Shown here piece after piece: positions 49,066 through 60,944 of a stretch of 64,000 bases of DNA. A program made the translations under genes and the position numbers. Positions within the stretch are counted from its first letter, which is position 1; each line of letters begins with the position of its first letter. Source of the DNA: Lumbricus rubellus (Eukaryota > Annelida > Clitellata > Crassiclitellata > Lumbricidae); contig OX243811.1 of assembly GCA_945859605.1 (NCBI GenBank), positions 65,163,304 to 65,227,303 on the forward strand, in the 5' to 3' direction. Below the pieces are notes generated by a model. The model did not search any database, had not been told where the DNA came from, and saw only the letters and a list, made by a program, of their open reading frames with translations.

Positions 49066-50149
49066 AATTCGTACCCACCGGACAAAGTTTAAACCGCTGT
49101 ATCTAAGCTCCTATTGCACCTAGAAACAAAAGTGAAATACCAAACTAAAGCTGAGTGAATGCTCTCTGTTTGGGCAATGCAGCTAGAAATAGTAGTCTTG
49201 TTGGGACAATTATAAGACGAGATATAGGTCGGAAAATCTTGACCCGACCAGTTTTACCTCTTAAAGGTCTATGAACACTGTTATCTCAGCTTGTATGATA
49301 GCTAGAAAGGTGTTCTTGGCATCATTACACAACTCTCTTGAAGATCTAGTTAGGCAGAATAATGACAACTGTTAAGAAGATGGATAAAGAGCCCATACTC
49401 GACAAGTGAGCACTTCATCCTTAACCTTTTCGGGATCTTTGAAGCCCTGGGTGCTATATAAATTCCGGTCAATTGATTGATTTTCCCATGTGTAAGCTTA
49501 CTGGATGCAGCAGTCAGATCTCTTTATCAGCTTATCTAGTCTCAAATGCATTTCTAAACAGTCAAGCAAATCAGAGTGGCCAGCAATATCGTAGTTCTCA
49601 TTCAGTGCATACTGTCTTTGTGATAATAAAACAATTAACCACATTCTTCACAATGTTCTTCTTATGGGGTAAAAGCGTTCTTTTCCCATCTATATATGCA
49701 ATATGTATGAGCATATTTTTATATGTCACAGCTGTCTTGATAATTTGCTGTCTGGCCAGTCTTAAAAGGATGTTTTATTATTGTACGTCACATTCCTCGT
49801 AAAACCATCCATGATCCGACTGCTCAGAAAGTTTGCTGTCCGCGACCAACTTTAAATACCGTATGTGTCATGGTTTTCAGTTGTATCATGCCCAAAGAGT
49901 ATTCATTCATTCGAGCAATTATATCATCCAAGAAACAGTCGTCTAGCTTGCTGACCTTCCATACAGCCTGAGCCAACTTTTGCCGGCTTAAAGTATGGAC
50001 GTCCCATCAATGCTATTTTTCTTGTAATAATGATTCCAAAAGGCTGTGTGAGCATGCCATTGTCTTGGAGCCATAATTATTTGCTTGATGGAATTGTTTC
50101 ACATCCCCTCCATAATGTTAAAGTGGAAGAGGAATTCCTTCCCTGCTTA

Positions 50150-51050
50150 TGATTTACGGCCATGATGGTGGACAGAGATGGTACACAGGCTAGTCACTTG
50201 CAGTGTTCCACAAGGATCAGTGCTCGTGCCACTCCTCTTTGTCCTGTATACGGCCGACTTGGAGAGGATCATGGAAGCACTTATCACATGGACTGCACCA
50301 CCACTGATATATATTCGGATGATACATAGCTTTACTTCTTCTGCAAACCACAGAACTGAAACAGAGAGTCCTGTTGTGTATTTAACAAATTTCCGGGTGG
50401 ATGACATCCAACCGTCTAAAGCTTAGTCCTTCCAAGTCGGAGTTCTTATGGTGCACCACCCTCAGGTGCCACCATCTACCGATCATGTAACTGAACTGCT
50501 GCTGCTACTGTCCATGTTGGTGATTCAGAAGTCCATCCAGCTCACACCATTCGCAACCTTGGAGTTCACTTTCACAGCTGTACGACCATGGTACATGGCC
50601 CATGTGAGTCAACTCGTTCGAGGTTGTTTCTGCCAACTGCGACGAATCAAAGCCATCCGCAGATTCATTCCAACGTCAACCGCCGTCATCTTAGTCAACA
50701 GCTTCATTGTCTCCAGTATGCAACAGCATACTGGTGGGTCTTCATCTCGTCAGCTGGAGTGGATCTAGTCAGTGCTAAAGTCTGTTGCACGTATAATGGC
50801 CACATACCATCTGATCATGTAACTGATCTGCTGTGTGACAATCTGCCCTGGCTGTGTGTCTCCAGCAGATTACATATAAACTATGCCCGATAACATACAA
50901 ATCAATACATAACCTTATGCTGGACTATATCTCTGAATTCTGCATTCAAGTAGCAGATAGTTGGCTAAGATCATTGTTGAGGGGTCTGCTACAAGTACCA
51001 CGGTCTTCTACAAGTAATATGCACTTAGCCTACCAGCTAATTATGTAAGA
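50150..51050 (+). pseudogene. Decayed CR1/L2-like LINE reverse-transcriptase fragment
   Basis: CSVPQGSVLVPLLFVLYTAD is the QG..L.PLLF motif. Frameshifted pieces follow: a YSDDT-like catalytic site (near 50310), a stretch like WMTSNRLKLSPSKSEFLW (near 50395-50450), and a C-terminal ITYKSIHNLMLDYISEFC (near 50886-50945). Stops and frame changes show it is dead. Confidence 0.8.
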
Positions 51051-52218
51051 ATTACAGTATGTAATGTATATTGGCCAGCCTGATAAGCATCGCCACATGA
51101 AAGATGCAATTCTGAATGAGATGCACTGTGGTTGCCCATGGCTTCAGGTAACTAGAGCGCTGCATTTATGGGATGTGATCAATAGGTCGCAGTGTCTGAG
51201 TGAAGCTGGGGGAAGCCATCTTGCTTTGTAACCTGGCACTCAATTTTCAGGATTACCACAACATAAAATATGGGTACAGATCATTGCATTTAATAATGTA
51301 AACCCAAAGGTGTATTAGAAGCTGAGATAATAGCAGTTTGAACATCGACCGGTCAGCGGAAATCAACCCGTTTTGGTCAATTTCGTTGACCCATATCTCG
51401 AACACCGGTCGACCCAAAAATCTAAAATTCTGGGTTTGAACATTTATCGTAGTGATTTATAACCATACCAAATTTTAACTAAATCCATGCAAATGAATGT
51501 GCCAACTTGACGTGGAATGCCCCAATGTCAAAACGCAATGTTAATCCCAAACAACAAATTAAAAAGTGTTTAATCTAACTTAATTCCAACAATTAGATAA
51601 ATCCGAAGGCTACATCTACATACTTGCCATCGAAATCAAAGCTGTTAAACCAAGAAACAGTAGCTATAACGGAGCTCCATAACTACATTGCCTAAAAACA
51701 CGGTAAACGGTCGAAAATGCGTCTATCCTTCACTTTCTTATAAATTTCTTATACCTTTATACAAAAAATATGAAAGCTATGCGCTTGTAATAATTTCTCG
51801 AAAGTACAAATGATTTTTTTTAAAATTTCAGCGCACTATACCGAAAAAACAGTTCTTATGTAACGATGCATATAGCTTACAGACCTCTATTATCGCTCAC
51901 TTTTATATCGTTCGAAAATAAACTATTTAAATTCAACTTAAAACTTTTTAAACCAGGGTGTCATACCAAAACATAACTTAGTCGATCTAATAAACCTTAC
52001 GTGATCGTCAAAACCGCTTGTCTCCAATTAATTCCAGGGCCTTAATGCACCAAATCAACTGGTCTACTACGTCAACGCAGCGCGATACCACATATATTAT
52101 ATTACAGACATATACGAAGCTCCTCCCATTTCCTGTAATTAGGTCAAAAAAGCGCCCTCTGGCGGTGGTGGAGTTAGAAAGCTCGCGTGGACAGCGTTCT
52201 AGCCGCTGCCGTTGACTG

Positions 52219-52560
52219 CATGGCTTGGTGTATCGTAATTCTGCAAATTTATAAAGCGCCACTCGGAAGTCGTGCGCAGTGCACCAGTTTATTCATGAGT
52301 GCTGTGTCTAGTCAGAAGGGTTGTCAGTATAGCTCGATTACCAGAGGTTCAGAGGTGGCAGAGTAGCTGTTAAGGTGGGCGTTATAGTCGTTGATCGCAT
52401 GTTTTGGTGTATAGTAATTCTACAAATCTCTAAAGCACCACTCAAAGCCAAGTACAGTGCTCCAGCTTATTCACCAGTGCTGTGTCTAGTCAGAAGGGTT
52501 GTCCGGATAGCTCGATTACCAGAGGTTCAGAGTAGCTGTTAAGGTAGGCGTCGTAGGCCT
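52219..52560. repeat. Tandem duplication, two units of about 178 bp
   Basis: TGCTGTGTCTAGTCAGAAGG, AGCTCGATTACCAGAGGTTC and AGAGTAGCTGTTAAGGT occur in the same order twice with moderate divergence. No coding content recognised. Confidence 0.8.
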
Positions 52561-52954
52561 ACGTTTAGGTCCAGAATATTATTGGAAGGTGAAAGATCCG
52601 GTCTTCAGATTAGATCTTCCTTTTCTTCAATTCCTCCTCCTCCTCCCCCTCTTTCTGCAATCTTCGACCTCCTCCCCTATTCTTCCTTCTTATTGCCATC
52701 CCTTATTTCCTTTTCCTCGTCCTTCTGCATGCCGTTACATCCGCTTTTTCCTCTTACAATTTCCTTCTCCTGCACTCTTCTTAGCATCATTCCCATTGCC
52801 TTCTATATCCTCTTCTTCCTGCTTCCACTTCTCACCTCTAGTCCTTACACCTCCTGCTCTCTTTTGACCTTCAATCCCTGTTCTTTCTATTCCTTCTTCT
52901 GCACTCCTTGGTGTCGTCCTTCTTCCTCTTCCTATTCCCTCCTCCGACGAATAA

Positions 52955-53146
52955 ACCGGATCCAGTTCTCCCGATTAAGTGGGCACTTTGTGCGACGGTA
53001 GATGACTGGCATTTCACGTCAAACCAGGGAGATAGTGTACTGTGACGTTCGGTGAAAACGCGAGATGGGAGAAAGTTGGGAATCAGATAATCCGTGATCC
53101 GCTCGTAGAACTCGAACAACTCGGTGACCGTCATCGTGGCCGTTTG
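52955..53146 (-). pseudogene. Possible LINE endonuclease-to-RT linker fragment
   Basis: The minus strand reads MTVTELFEFYERITDYLIPN and then an HSTLSPWFDVKC stretch. The FY......P and PWF....C pattern resembles the region between endonuclease and reverse transcriptase in Jockey/CR1-like ORF2. An AG acceptor-like TTTAG precedes it, so a small host exon is an alternative. Confidence 0.4.
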
Positions 53147-54060
53147 GATCTAAAGATAAAATCAACACTCACAGTCAGAATCAATTAAAGACCTAGGCAT
53201 AATGCAGCAAGTCATATCTAATGAATACACTTGGGTCAATCCTGTGACTCAATCGATGGTTTTAAATAGCACATCATCACACAATCTCGAAGACTGCGGG
53301 TCTGTATACAAAACAATATGATTACCAATGACTTGGCTGAAATAGAGTGCTGCGACCTATCAGCCGCATCTATGATGCAATGCGCTCAGTAAGTAAGTAA
53401 TCCAAGTGAAAGTAAGTAACACGATCAGGTTTATAAAATTATAAATGAGTGAAAATATGCAGAAAATACGAATAAATAGAAGGTTAGAAAGTGAACACAA
53501 CTGCGCTTCAGTTGTCTGTAGACCAGTTGTCGGTAGACGAATTGTCCGGAGACCACTTGTGGGTAGACGAGTTGTCTGTAGACCAGTTGTCGTGACACCT
53601 GTTGAAAACTGTGAGTTTGCATTCAGTTTTTGTCAAGGTTTGCTGTGCGACAGTACTGTTGACAACCCACCGTTTGGATCTAAAAATAAAATCAACATTC
53701 ACAATCAGAAACAATGAAAGATTTAGGCATTAAATGTTAGCTAGTGGCTACGAAATTCGCGGTCAAAATGCAGCAATTAACAACAGATCTAGAATTTGCA
53801 GTTAGAGAAATAGAGGCAATAATATAGCCACTATCCCAAAGACTGTGTGCATGTATACAAAATAATATGATTACCAATGACTTGGCTGGAATAGAGTGCT
53901 GCGAACTCTCAGCCACATCAATGATGCAATGCGCTCAGTAAGTAAGTAATCAACGATAACTAAACTAAATAAAACAATCAGGTTTATAAAATTATAAATA
54001 AGCGAAAATATGCAGTAAATATGAATAAATAGGTTTGAAAGCGAACAAAACTGACTAGGG
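53140..54060. repeat. Direct duplication about 525 bp apart, plus an inverted third piece
   Basis: GTTTGGATCTAAAGATAAAA through ATGATTACCAATGACTTGGC and GATGCAATGCGCTCAGTAAG appears at 53143-53500 and again at 53673-54040. A shorter inverted copy (CTTACTGAGCGCACTGCATC) lies at about 54304-54365. Confidence 0.85.
53507..53600. mobile_element. Solo outer arm of a 15-bp-unit foldback element
   Basis: Six 15-bp units of the GACCAGTTGTCGGTA type end in GTCGTGACACC, which read inward is GGTGTCACGAC, the same terminus as the elements at 23823 and 43669. No partner arm is visible nearby. It lies between the two duplicated units at 53-54 kb. Confidence 0.8.
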
Positions 54061-55056
54061 GCCGATGAAGGTAATCTTCTATTTAGAAAGAATAATATTC
54101 TTTTCGTCAGTCCGACTTGCACTCAACTTATGCTGAAACCATGCAATGGCGAATGATTTACGACGCTAAAATACACGTTTATCAGAAGTTTCCGTCTGCA
54201 GGATTTAGAACATTTAATCTTCACCATTTTATTTTTTTAGCTGCACTTCACCAAATTGTTCTATTTACTTACTTGGCAAACATGATAATTTCTTGTTAAT
54301 TACTTACTTACTGAGCGCACTGCATCACCGGATGAAGTTTTCATAAGGCCGCAGCGCTCTATTTTAGTGATTTCTTGGGCGGACATACTGTTTACATGAA
54401 CAGGCACTCAGTCTTCAGGATTACCCATCATCAGCTTGACTATCCAAATAGTCGCCGTTGGGCCTCCGATGGAAGAAAACTCGTGCGCTTCGCTCACCGC
54501 ACGAACTATTCTACTCATTTTCGTTCCTCTGCTCTCAGAAATCTCCACCGAAGAGGCGGAGACGCATACATAAGTCTAGTCATCGTGGTAACATGCGTAA
54601 CGTTAATAGGACCCGTGCTCGGTGTGCTGGCATGCCTCTCCAAGCCGGTTGATTAACTAATCTACCGCCATCTCACATAAACACCTCACGAGGCTAACGG
54701 TGATTTGAAAATGCACTAGTTCTTACCTCTCGGGATTCTTCGGAAATCTTAAAAAACTCAATTGATTTTTCTTTAACATTATAATAAGTATATGAATATC
54801 GATGTGAACGACAGAACAGCCCTTGCGATTAGACGCCATCTTTGTCGTTTTCGTTGAACGCTCGGTAGGTGGTGTGATTACAGAATTTAACATGGAAAGT
54901 GGGAGGAGCTTCGTATATGTCTGTAATATAATATATGTGGCGATACCCTAGTTTTGCAAGCGGCAGCCATGTTGGGTGATGACTGATCACGTATAACGTG
55001 CAAGAGGACGCAGTGGACGTAGGAATTATAGAGGGCGCCACACGCACCTATGCGTC

Positions 55057-55400
55057 GAAATCAATAAGACGCAATTAGGCGTTAAGTGGCTGCGGGGTAT
55101 CCGTCTAAATGGGACACTGGAGATCTGTCGACGAAATTATTTGATGCGCCTGCGACCGACGTGGCTCTCGGCAGGTGATTAGGGAGAAGGGTGAAGGAAA
55201 AGGGAAGGACAGAGGGTGGAAATGATGGAGTGAACGAGGAAACAGAGAGGAGCGCAGTGTCGATGTTAAGAGATGGATCGGAGTGGTTGAAGGGGAAGGC
55301 AGGGCAGAATTGAAGAAGTGGGGAGAACGAATGCAAGATAGAGGAGCGAGTAGATAGGAGAAGGAAGAGGAAAAAGAGTAAATGGAAGCTCGACAGAAGA
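55057..55400. repeat. Dispersed repeat, copy B (empty-site counterpart of 36636-37165)
   Basis: GGCTGCGGGGTATCCGTCTA and GATCTGTCGACGAAATTATT recur as in copy A, then CGACCGACGTGGCTCTCGGC without the 183-bp insert. The purine-rich right half makes a Ser/Pro/Phe-rich minus-strand ORF that I do not consider real. Confidence 0.8.
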
Positions 55401-56249
55401 GGACCTTTGCAAGGAGGGAGAAGAAGAGGAAAGAAAGGTAGAAAATAGAAAATGTTAGGACAGTAGAAGACAAATAAAATGTGGACCAAAAGCAGCTCGT
55501 GTAAGAAGCATCTAATTTAATCTAACGTAGTAGACCTACAATTAAACTTGTCTGATACAATCCTATCTATCACAACACACATACGGAATCAGCTGATGTT
55601 CCTTACAGTAGGCCTAAACCGCATCCAGAACTCCCTGCAGAACTCTCCTGCAGAAATCACAATTCAAAAAACACATAGGCTATGGTCGAAATACAATTTA
55701 TGAATAAACCAAGAGCCAGTGGCTGATGTTGCATAGGTATCGATTCTGACGCTAATTGGAAATCGAACTTGGCCGAAAAACAAGAGATTTATATTGAAAT
55801 AAAATAGATGGGAGAATTTAAGGAAGGACAAGAGAGACAGAGAGACACAGTGACATAGCCTAGGCCTAATAGAAAACGCAGATCGATGGAGCAGAGATAC
55901 ACAGAGTCTCAGAGACTCAGACAGCTGCAGAATGACAGTTGGGATCAGAGAGAGAAAGACAGATTATAGCAGCGACCGACGCACCAAGCGTAAAGGTACA
56001 TTCATTCCACGATAGGCGCTATATAAATCTATAGATACAGTTAACACAATAGTGCATATTAGGTGCATAACTGTTTATATATGCATACAACTGCGCAGGT
56101 CAGCGGCCATATTGGTTGTTTATTACGCCACTCCGTCATTTCGATGGATTAATTCAACTTTATTCAGAATTCGCGCAGTAATTTCACAAACGCTGGAGTT
56201 TACTGGTTCTAGGTTCGTGTACTGAACTTATTCGTCGGGTTTTTCACGG

Positions 56250-56870
56250 ATTTTGCGTTGGAAAGGATTTTGTTCGCAAGTCGTCTTGTGTCGCCCACGT
56301 GTTGACATTGGACGCCATCCTAATGCACACGGTCGAGCTCAACCGTCAAGACCGTGCGGTTTCACCGCTGTTGTCTGGTGTTTACATATCGCCGAAGGAC
56401 AGTTCACGCAGGTCAGTGGAGTTAACTCGATCGGATGTTGTCTCTCGTAGTGTTCAAAACTACCGACCGACAAGCGACAGATGCCTTCGACTGTGCAATC
56501 CTTGTGCCCGACGATAAGCCGGTCGCGCGCGTCATCTTCTACCAGCGAGGGGCTTCAGTTTTGTCAGCGTTTCGTGTTTTCGAGCCCTGTCACCTGTCGC
56601 CGCTCTACTCTATTAACGCAACCTGTACCAGAGACTCTGAACTTTCACACCATCTAAAGGCTGTCGACGGGATTCCGTTGGATGATTCTACGTGTCTGCG
56701 AGGGATCGCCACTGATGACTGTTTCCGGCTCACTGTGACTTATTTTGCTAATTGGTGAAATTTTCTTGTTGTTATGACATTTAACATCACTTCGGCTAGT
56801 TAGCGCAGAGAGCGCCTCTGAGTAGTTTTCTTGAAGAGGCGCTATATAAATACTATAAATAAATAAATAA
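56250..56870 (+). other. Unassigned region ending in a LINE/SINE-like 3' hairpin
   Basis: A plus-strand ORF (56435-56758) contains KAVDGIPLDDSTCLRG and ends NW-stop; I do not recognise it, and neighbouring frames also carry open stretches. It is followed by a 9-bp stem hairpin AGCGCCTCT / AGAGGCGCT and TATATAAATA, then an (AAATA)n tail at 56850-56895. The layout fits a retroposed unit more than a host gene. Confidence 0.4.
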
Positions 56871-57009
56871 ATAAATAAAATAAATAAATAAATATATGAT
56901 AGGCCTATATACATAGCCTACATTTGTAGAGATAGACAGAGACAGAAAGACAGAGGAGGCAAACAGAGATAGATAGTAAAACACACAAGACAGACATACA
57001 GCGCCGTTT

Positions 57010-57314
<305 letters not shown>

Positions 57315-57734
57315 TGCATAGCTATAGATGGAGACGGGATTAGTTCTCGACAGCATCACCAGCATCACCCGCATAGCAGCAGCCGACCGTCTGCCGTCGT
57401 CTAATGGGCCGCCCATCCATCTTTTCACCTCTCACCTACCCCCCACCCCCCACCACACCCTACTAGGCGACGTACTGCGTCTTAAAAACAGCTGCACGCA
57501 GGAAAGATGGAAGAGAGAAATCGACACCGAAAACGATTGTTGGGCACACACACGCATGTTTACCCAGAACCTTATTTTACACGCCATCAACATTCAGAGA
57601 TACAGCCTACTTGTGAATGATCCTTTATTTGCCTGCATGGTAGGCTGAATAATAACACCATAGCCTAAGTGTATATGAATTGCATTTAATATGAGCAGGT
57701 CCGAAGAGAGGGACATTGACATAATTATAAATGT

Positions 57735-57965
57735 AAATGTAATCGGATTTTTATATAGCGGTTGTCTATAATTGCCTCGACCATGAGGGTCAGATCCTTC
57801 ACCACCGCTCGCCCATTTGAATGGACGCCACGCCATTTAGGTCGCCGTGGACTGACCGTGCTAGCCCGAGATTTTGAATCTATGAAATAGCCACCTTCGG
57901 GAATCGAACCGCGACCCGCAAGCTCTTTTTCACAGACGCGCGGCCGCCAGCTCTCTTCCCAAGGT
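57735..57965 (-). repeat. tRNA-derived SINE-like unit
   Basis: The minus strand has a clear B box GGTTCGATTCCC (plus 57899-57910) downstream of GGCGGCCGCGCG. The body runs to a tail with CCGCTATATAAAAATCCGAT. The CGCTATATAAA ending resembles LINE 3' tails in this window. The A box is weak. Confidence 0.55.
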
Positions 57966-57999
57966 AGCTAACTAGGCTAGCTATTATAATTATATGCTG

Positions 58000-59859
58000 A
58001 GGGCTCTAGCGACATTTAGGGGCCCGGCGGGTGCATGGGTTATTATACAAACTAGCCTGTACGATTTTTGGCTTTCAACATGCAATATTTATAGAGCTAA
58101 CAACTGAATAAAATCATAATTATGCATATAAATAATAATTTCATTTAATAAATCAAATGTTTGTAATTATTATAAGATCATAGGGGCGTTGTCAGAACTT
58201 AGAAAGAGGAGACGTAATAAGACATCTGGCATTTTTAACGAGCTTTGCTCGACCCTCTCCCCACCCCTAATACCCGAATGAAAATTCAACGGCTATGGAA
58301 AAAGTTCATGGGTCGTATTTTTCAGAGTGAGGTGGTTCAACCATGTGCACCCCCAAATCATCCCGTGGATACGCAACAGTATATCAATGTAGGCCTATTG
58401 TCACACGATAGCAGGTCGACGATTCGGACCAGCACTTCATGACTTCAATTTGTTTCGAATTCTCTCATATAGCCTAGTCTAGAAAGAGATTGTTTAAGGA
58501 CCCGCTGGTCCTGATAATGACGTACATGTACGCGATTGTCTAGTTGTCGCCATACTGGACTGCAGATCTAAACCGAGTGTTCCATCAAATCGATGTCCAC
58601 TCACAATTACGTAGCAGAAACTTCTTTCATGACTGAACTCCATATAATTGTAAACCCACAGAAGCGTAGGAGTTAGCAGACCCGAGGTGCACGCTTTATT
58701 CTTTATGTTCTTAAGTAAGTAGGCCTATGTGCTTTATTTAACCAGCTGCCAAACAGAACACTGATGAACAAACATCATGGAGACAGTAAAAAATCACTTA
58801 AATAATCAGAAGTGTATCCACAAGGACAACCATGACAGAATGTAAAGTATTCTGAGTCGACTATTAGTTTAACTGACCATAAAAGTTCAACATTCGAATC
58901 GCCTTCGGCAAATTAGTCCTAATTTTCCACTACCTCTGCATTCGAACTTGGTGAGTCCGTTTCACATCTATTAACCGTCTTAGTGACATCTATTGATCAA
59001 TAATTTCTACTCCATGGATCCTTTTTTCATCACATCCTTGTCTATAGGCTACAAAACACGCCTGCCGACATATTGGTTTCATCACATCTCCTACACGCAT
59101 GCTCGTTCGCCTTCCCTACAAGATTTCACCTCTGATCCAACCACGCCATTAATAACTGCCCAACTGAACACAACAACTCATTATTTATTCCGCTGGCATC
59201 TTTTCTTACACCAACCCCGGCCCGACCAAGTTCTAACCTGTGAAAATTATTCCCATCACTCTTCCCCTCCTTCTTCTTTTCATGAGGGAATATCCATCCC
59301 AACCCATGCCCTCATGCGTCATCCTTCTTCAATCTTGACACACAAAAGAGCCAATCAATTCTAAATGAAAACACGAAATTAGGTCACGGAGCACGGTATG
59401 TATATACATACAGTGCTCCATGACCTAATTTTGTCTTGCAAGACACCGTCCTTAAGTAATCACTCCTCACGTCCTCAGCTGTCCTATCTCAACTCGTTAG
59501 CTGCAGATCTGATGGCTATTCGCGCTATTATCAACTCTCCCGGAAGACAATATTTTCATCAACATGTTCATCCTCTTATGTCTAATATTGCGCTCCTTTC
59601 TAGATAATTATAGCCTACATCAACAAGATCTCTCAACACCTGCGACTATCAAGATATGCATCTAAAGTTCTAAACTAACAATCTGCTGCATCTATATTAT
59701 TACATATACCGATCCTACATTGTGCTCTGTTTGGGATTTAAGACCGGGTCTTTCAGCTGAAGTGCTGCAAACAAACCTATTAAATAACCATTTCCTACAT
59801 TCATTTGGCAGTAGGCCTACTAAATCTCAATAGAAGTAAAACTGTTGTAAGTATTAACC
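58000..59859. other. Stretch without a confident gene; palindrome at 59381-59427
   Basis: ORFs at 58993-59364 and 59398-59607 carry no motif I know. A near-perfect palindrome with arms TAGGTCACGGAGCAC and GTGCTCCATGACCTA around GTATGTATATACATAC lies between them. The remainder is AT-rich. Confidence 0.4.
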
Positions 59860-60033
<174 letters not shown>

Positions 60034-60944
60034 GTTCTCTGCCCGAAGGCAGGTTCATTGGCTTTAGGCCCTGGGGATAAGATGAGTGAGGTGGTTTCCC
60101 GTTGCCTTCCCCACAGACAATGATGGGTAAGCGCTACTTCAGTTTTGTGGTGAGACACAACGTATAAGTTTCGAAATGTAATTATTCGGCCTACAGTAAT
60201 TACTTACAACTAAATCAAACGTTTAGTAATTGCACTTAAACTTGGAATGACAATTTTAATTAGTTATTAGAACTATCCGTATGGGACCGTGTGGACGGTG
60301 TGGTGTAATTTACTGCATGCATGTGTAGAGTGCATAAACGTAGGCCTACTTCGGCACACGTGTCGTGACCAAGATGGCGGCATCTTAATTTGTCTTTTTG
60401 ATCACTTATTGGCTGCGCGGATTTGCTGGATAATGTTCGCTTGTTATATATTATTGTTCGGACTTCTAATGTATCCTAACGTTCGTCCTCGCAGCTATTC
60501 TCATTACAGTCGGTTTTTCCTGAGTGGTGTGTGGCCGATGGTACACCGAGGTTACCGAGTGCAACCACATTCTCTTGGTTAATGACGCTTCAGATTGAGT
60601 TCTTGCTGACACATCGCAGCCAATTATAGGCCTACATTGATAATATAACTGCATAAAATTATAAGAGTTCAATCCAATCGGTGCAAGTCACAGAGTGGGG
60701 CCAATAACCATGTGTCCGTATAGTAGGCCTACTCGGGAAGTGCAATTTTTTTGGGGCCTTAATCGGGAGTTCGAAGCCGTGGGGACGAGGACGTAGGCCT
60801 ATGCATTTTAGGCCTATATGGACCCTCGGTGAGAACAGGTTAATCATGACGTGCGTGTCAAGTCGTACAAAACCGCTAACAGTTACTGTAGCCTGCTTTT
60901 CAATGTCATGATTTAGATTGCTTAATAACAAAACTTTATAAAAA

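Larger units (their letters stand above)
52081..54945. other. 2.9-kb segment bounded by a 40-bp perfect inverted repeat
   Basis: CCACATATATTATATTACAG at 52088 continues to 52127, and its exact inverse covers 54901-54940. Inner similarity continues with gaps (CCCATTTCCTGTAAT against CCCACTTTCC...CTGTAAT). The interval contains the 178-bp duplication, a LINE fragment, a 525-bp-spaced duplication and a lone foldback arm. It may be a large composite transposon; no transposase seen. Confidence 0.5.

Noticed and set aside
49473..49802. 109-aa hydrophobic ORF
   Set aside because: Membrane-like composition but no recognisable family, splice sites or homology cue; kept out of the gene list.
55082..55489. 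Ser/Pro/Phe-rich minus-strand ORF, with a partner at 36801-37191
   Set aside because: Purine-rich dispersed repeat; the two copies do not preserve the same reading frame and the frame is broken by an insertion in copy A.
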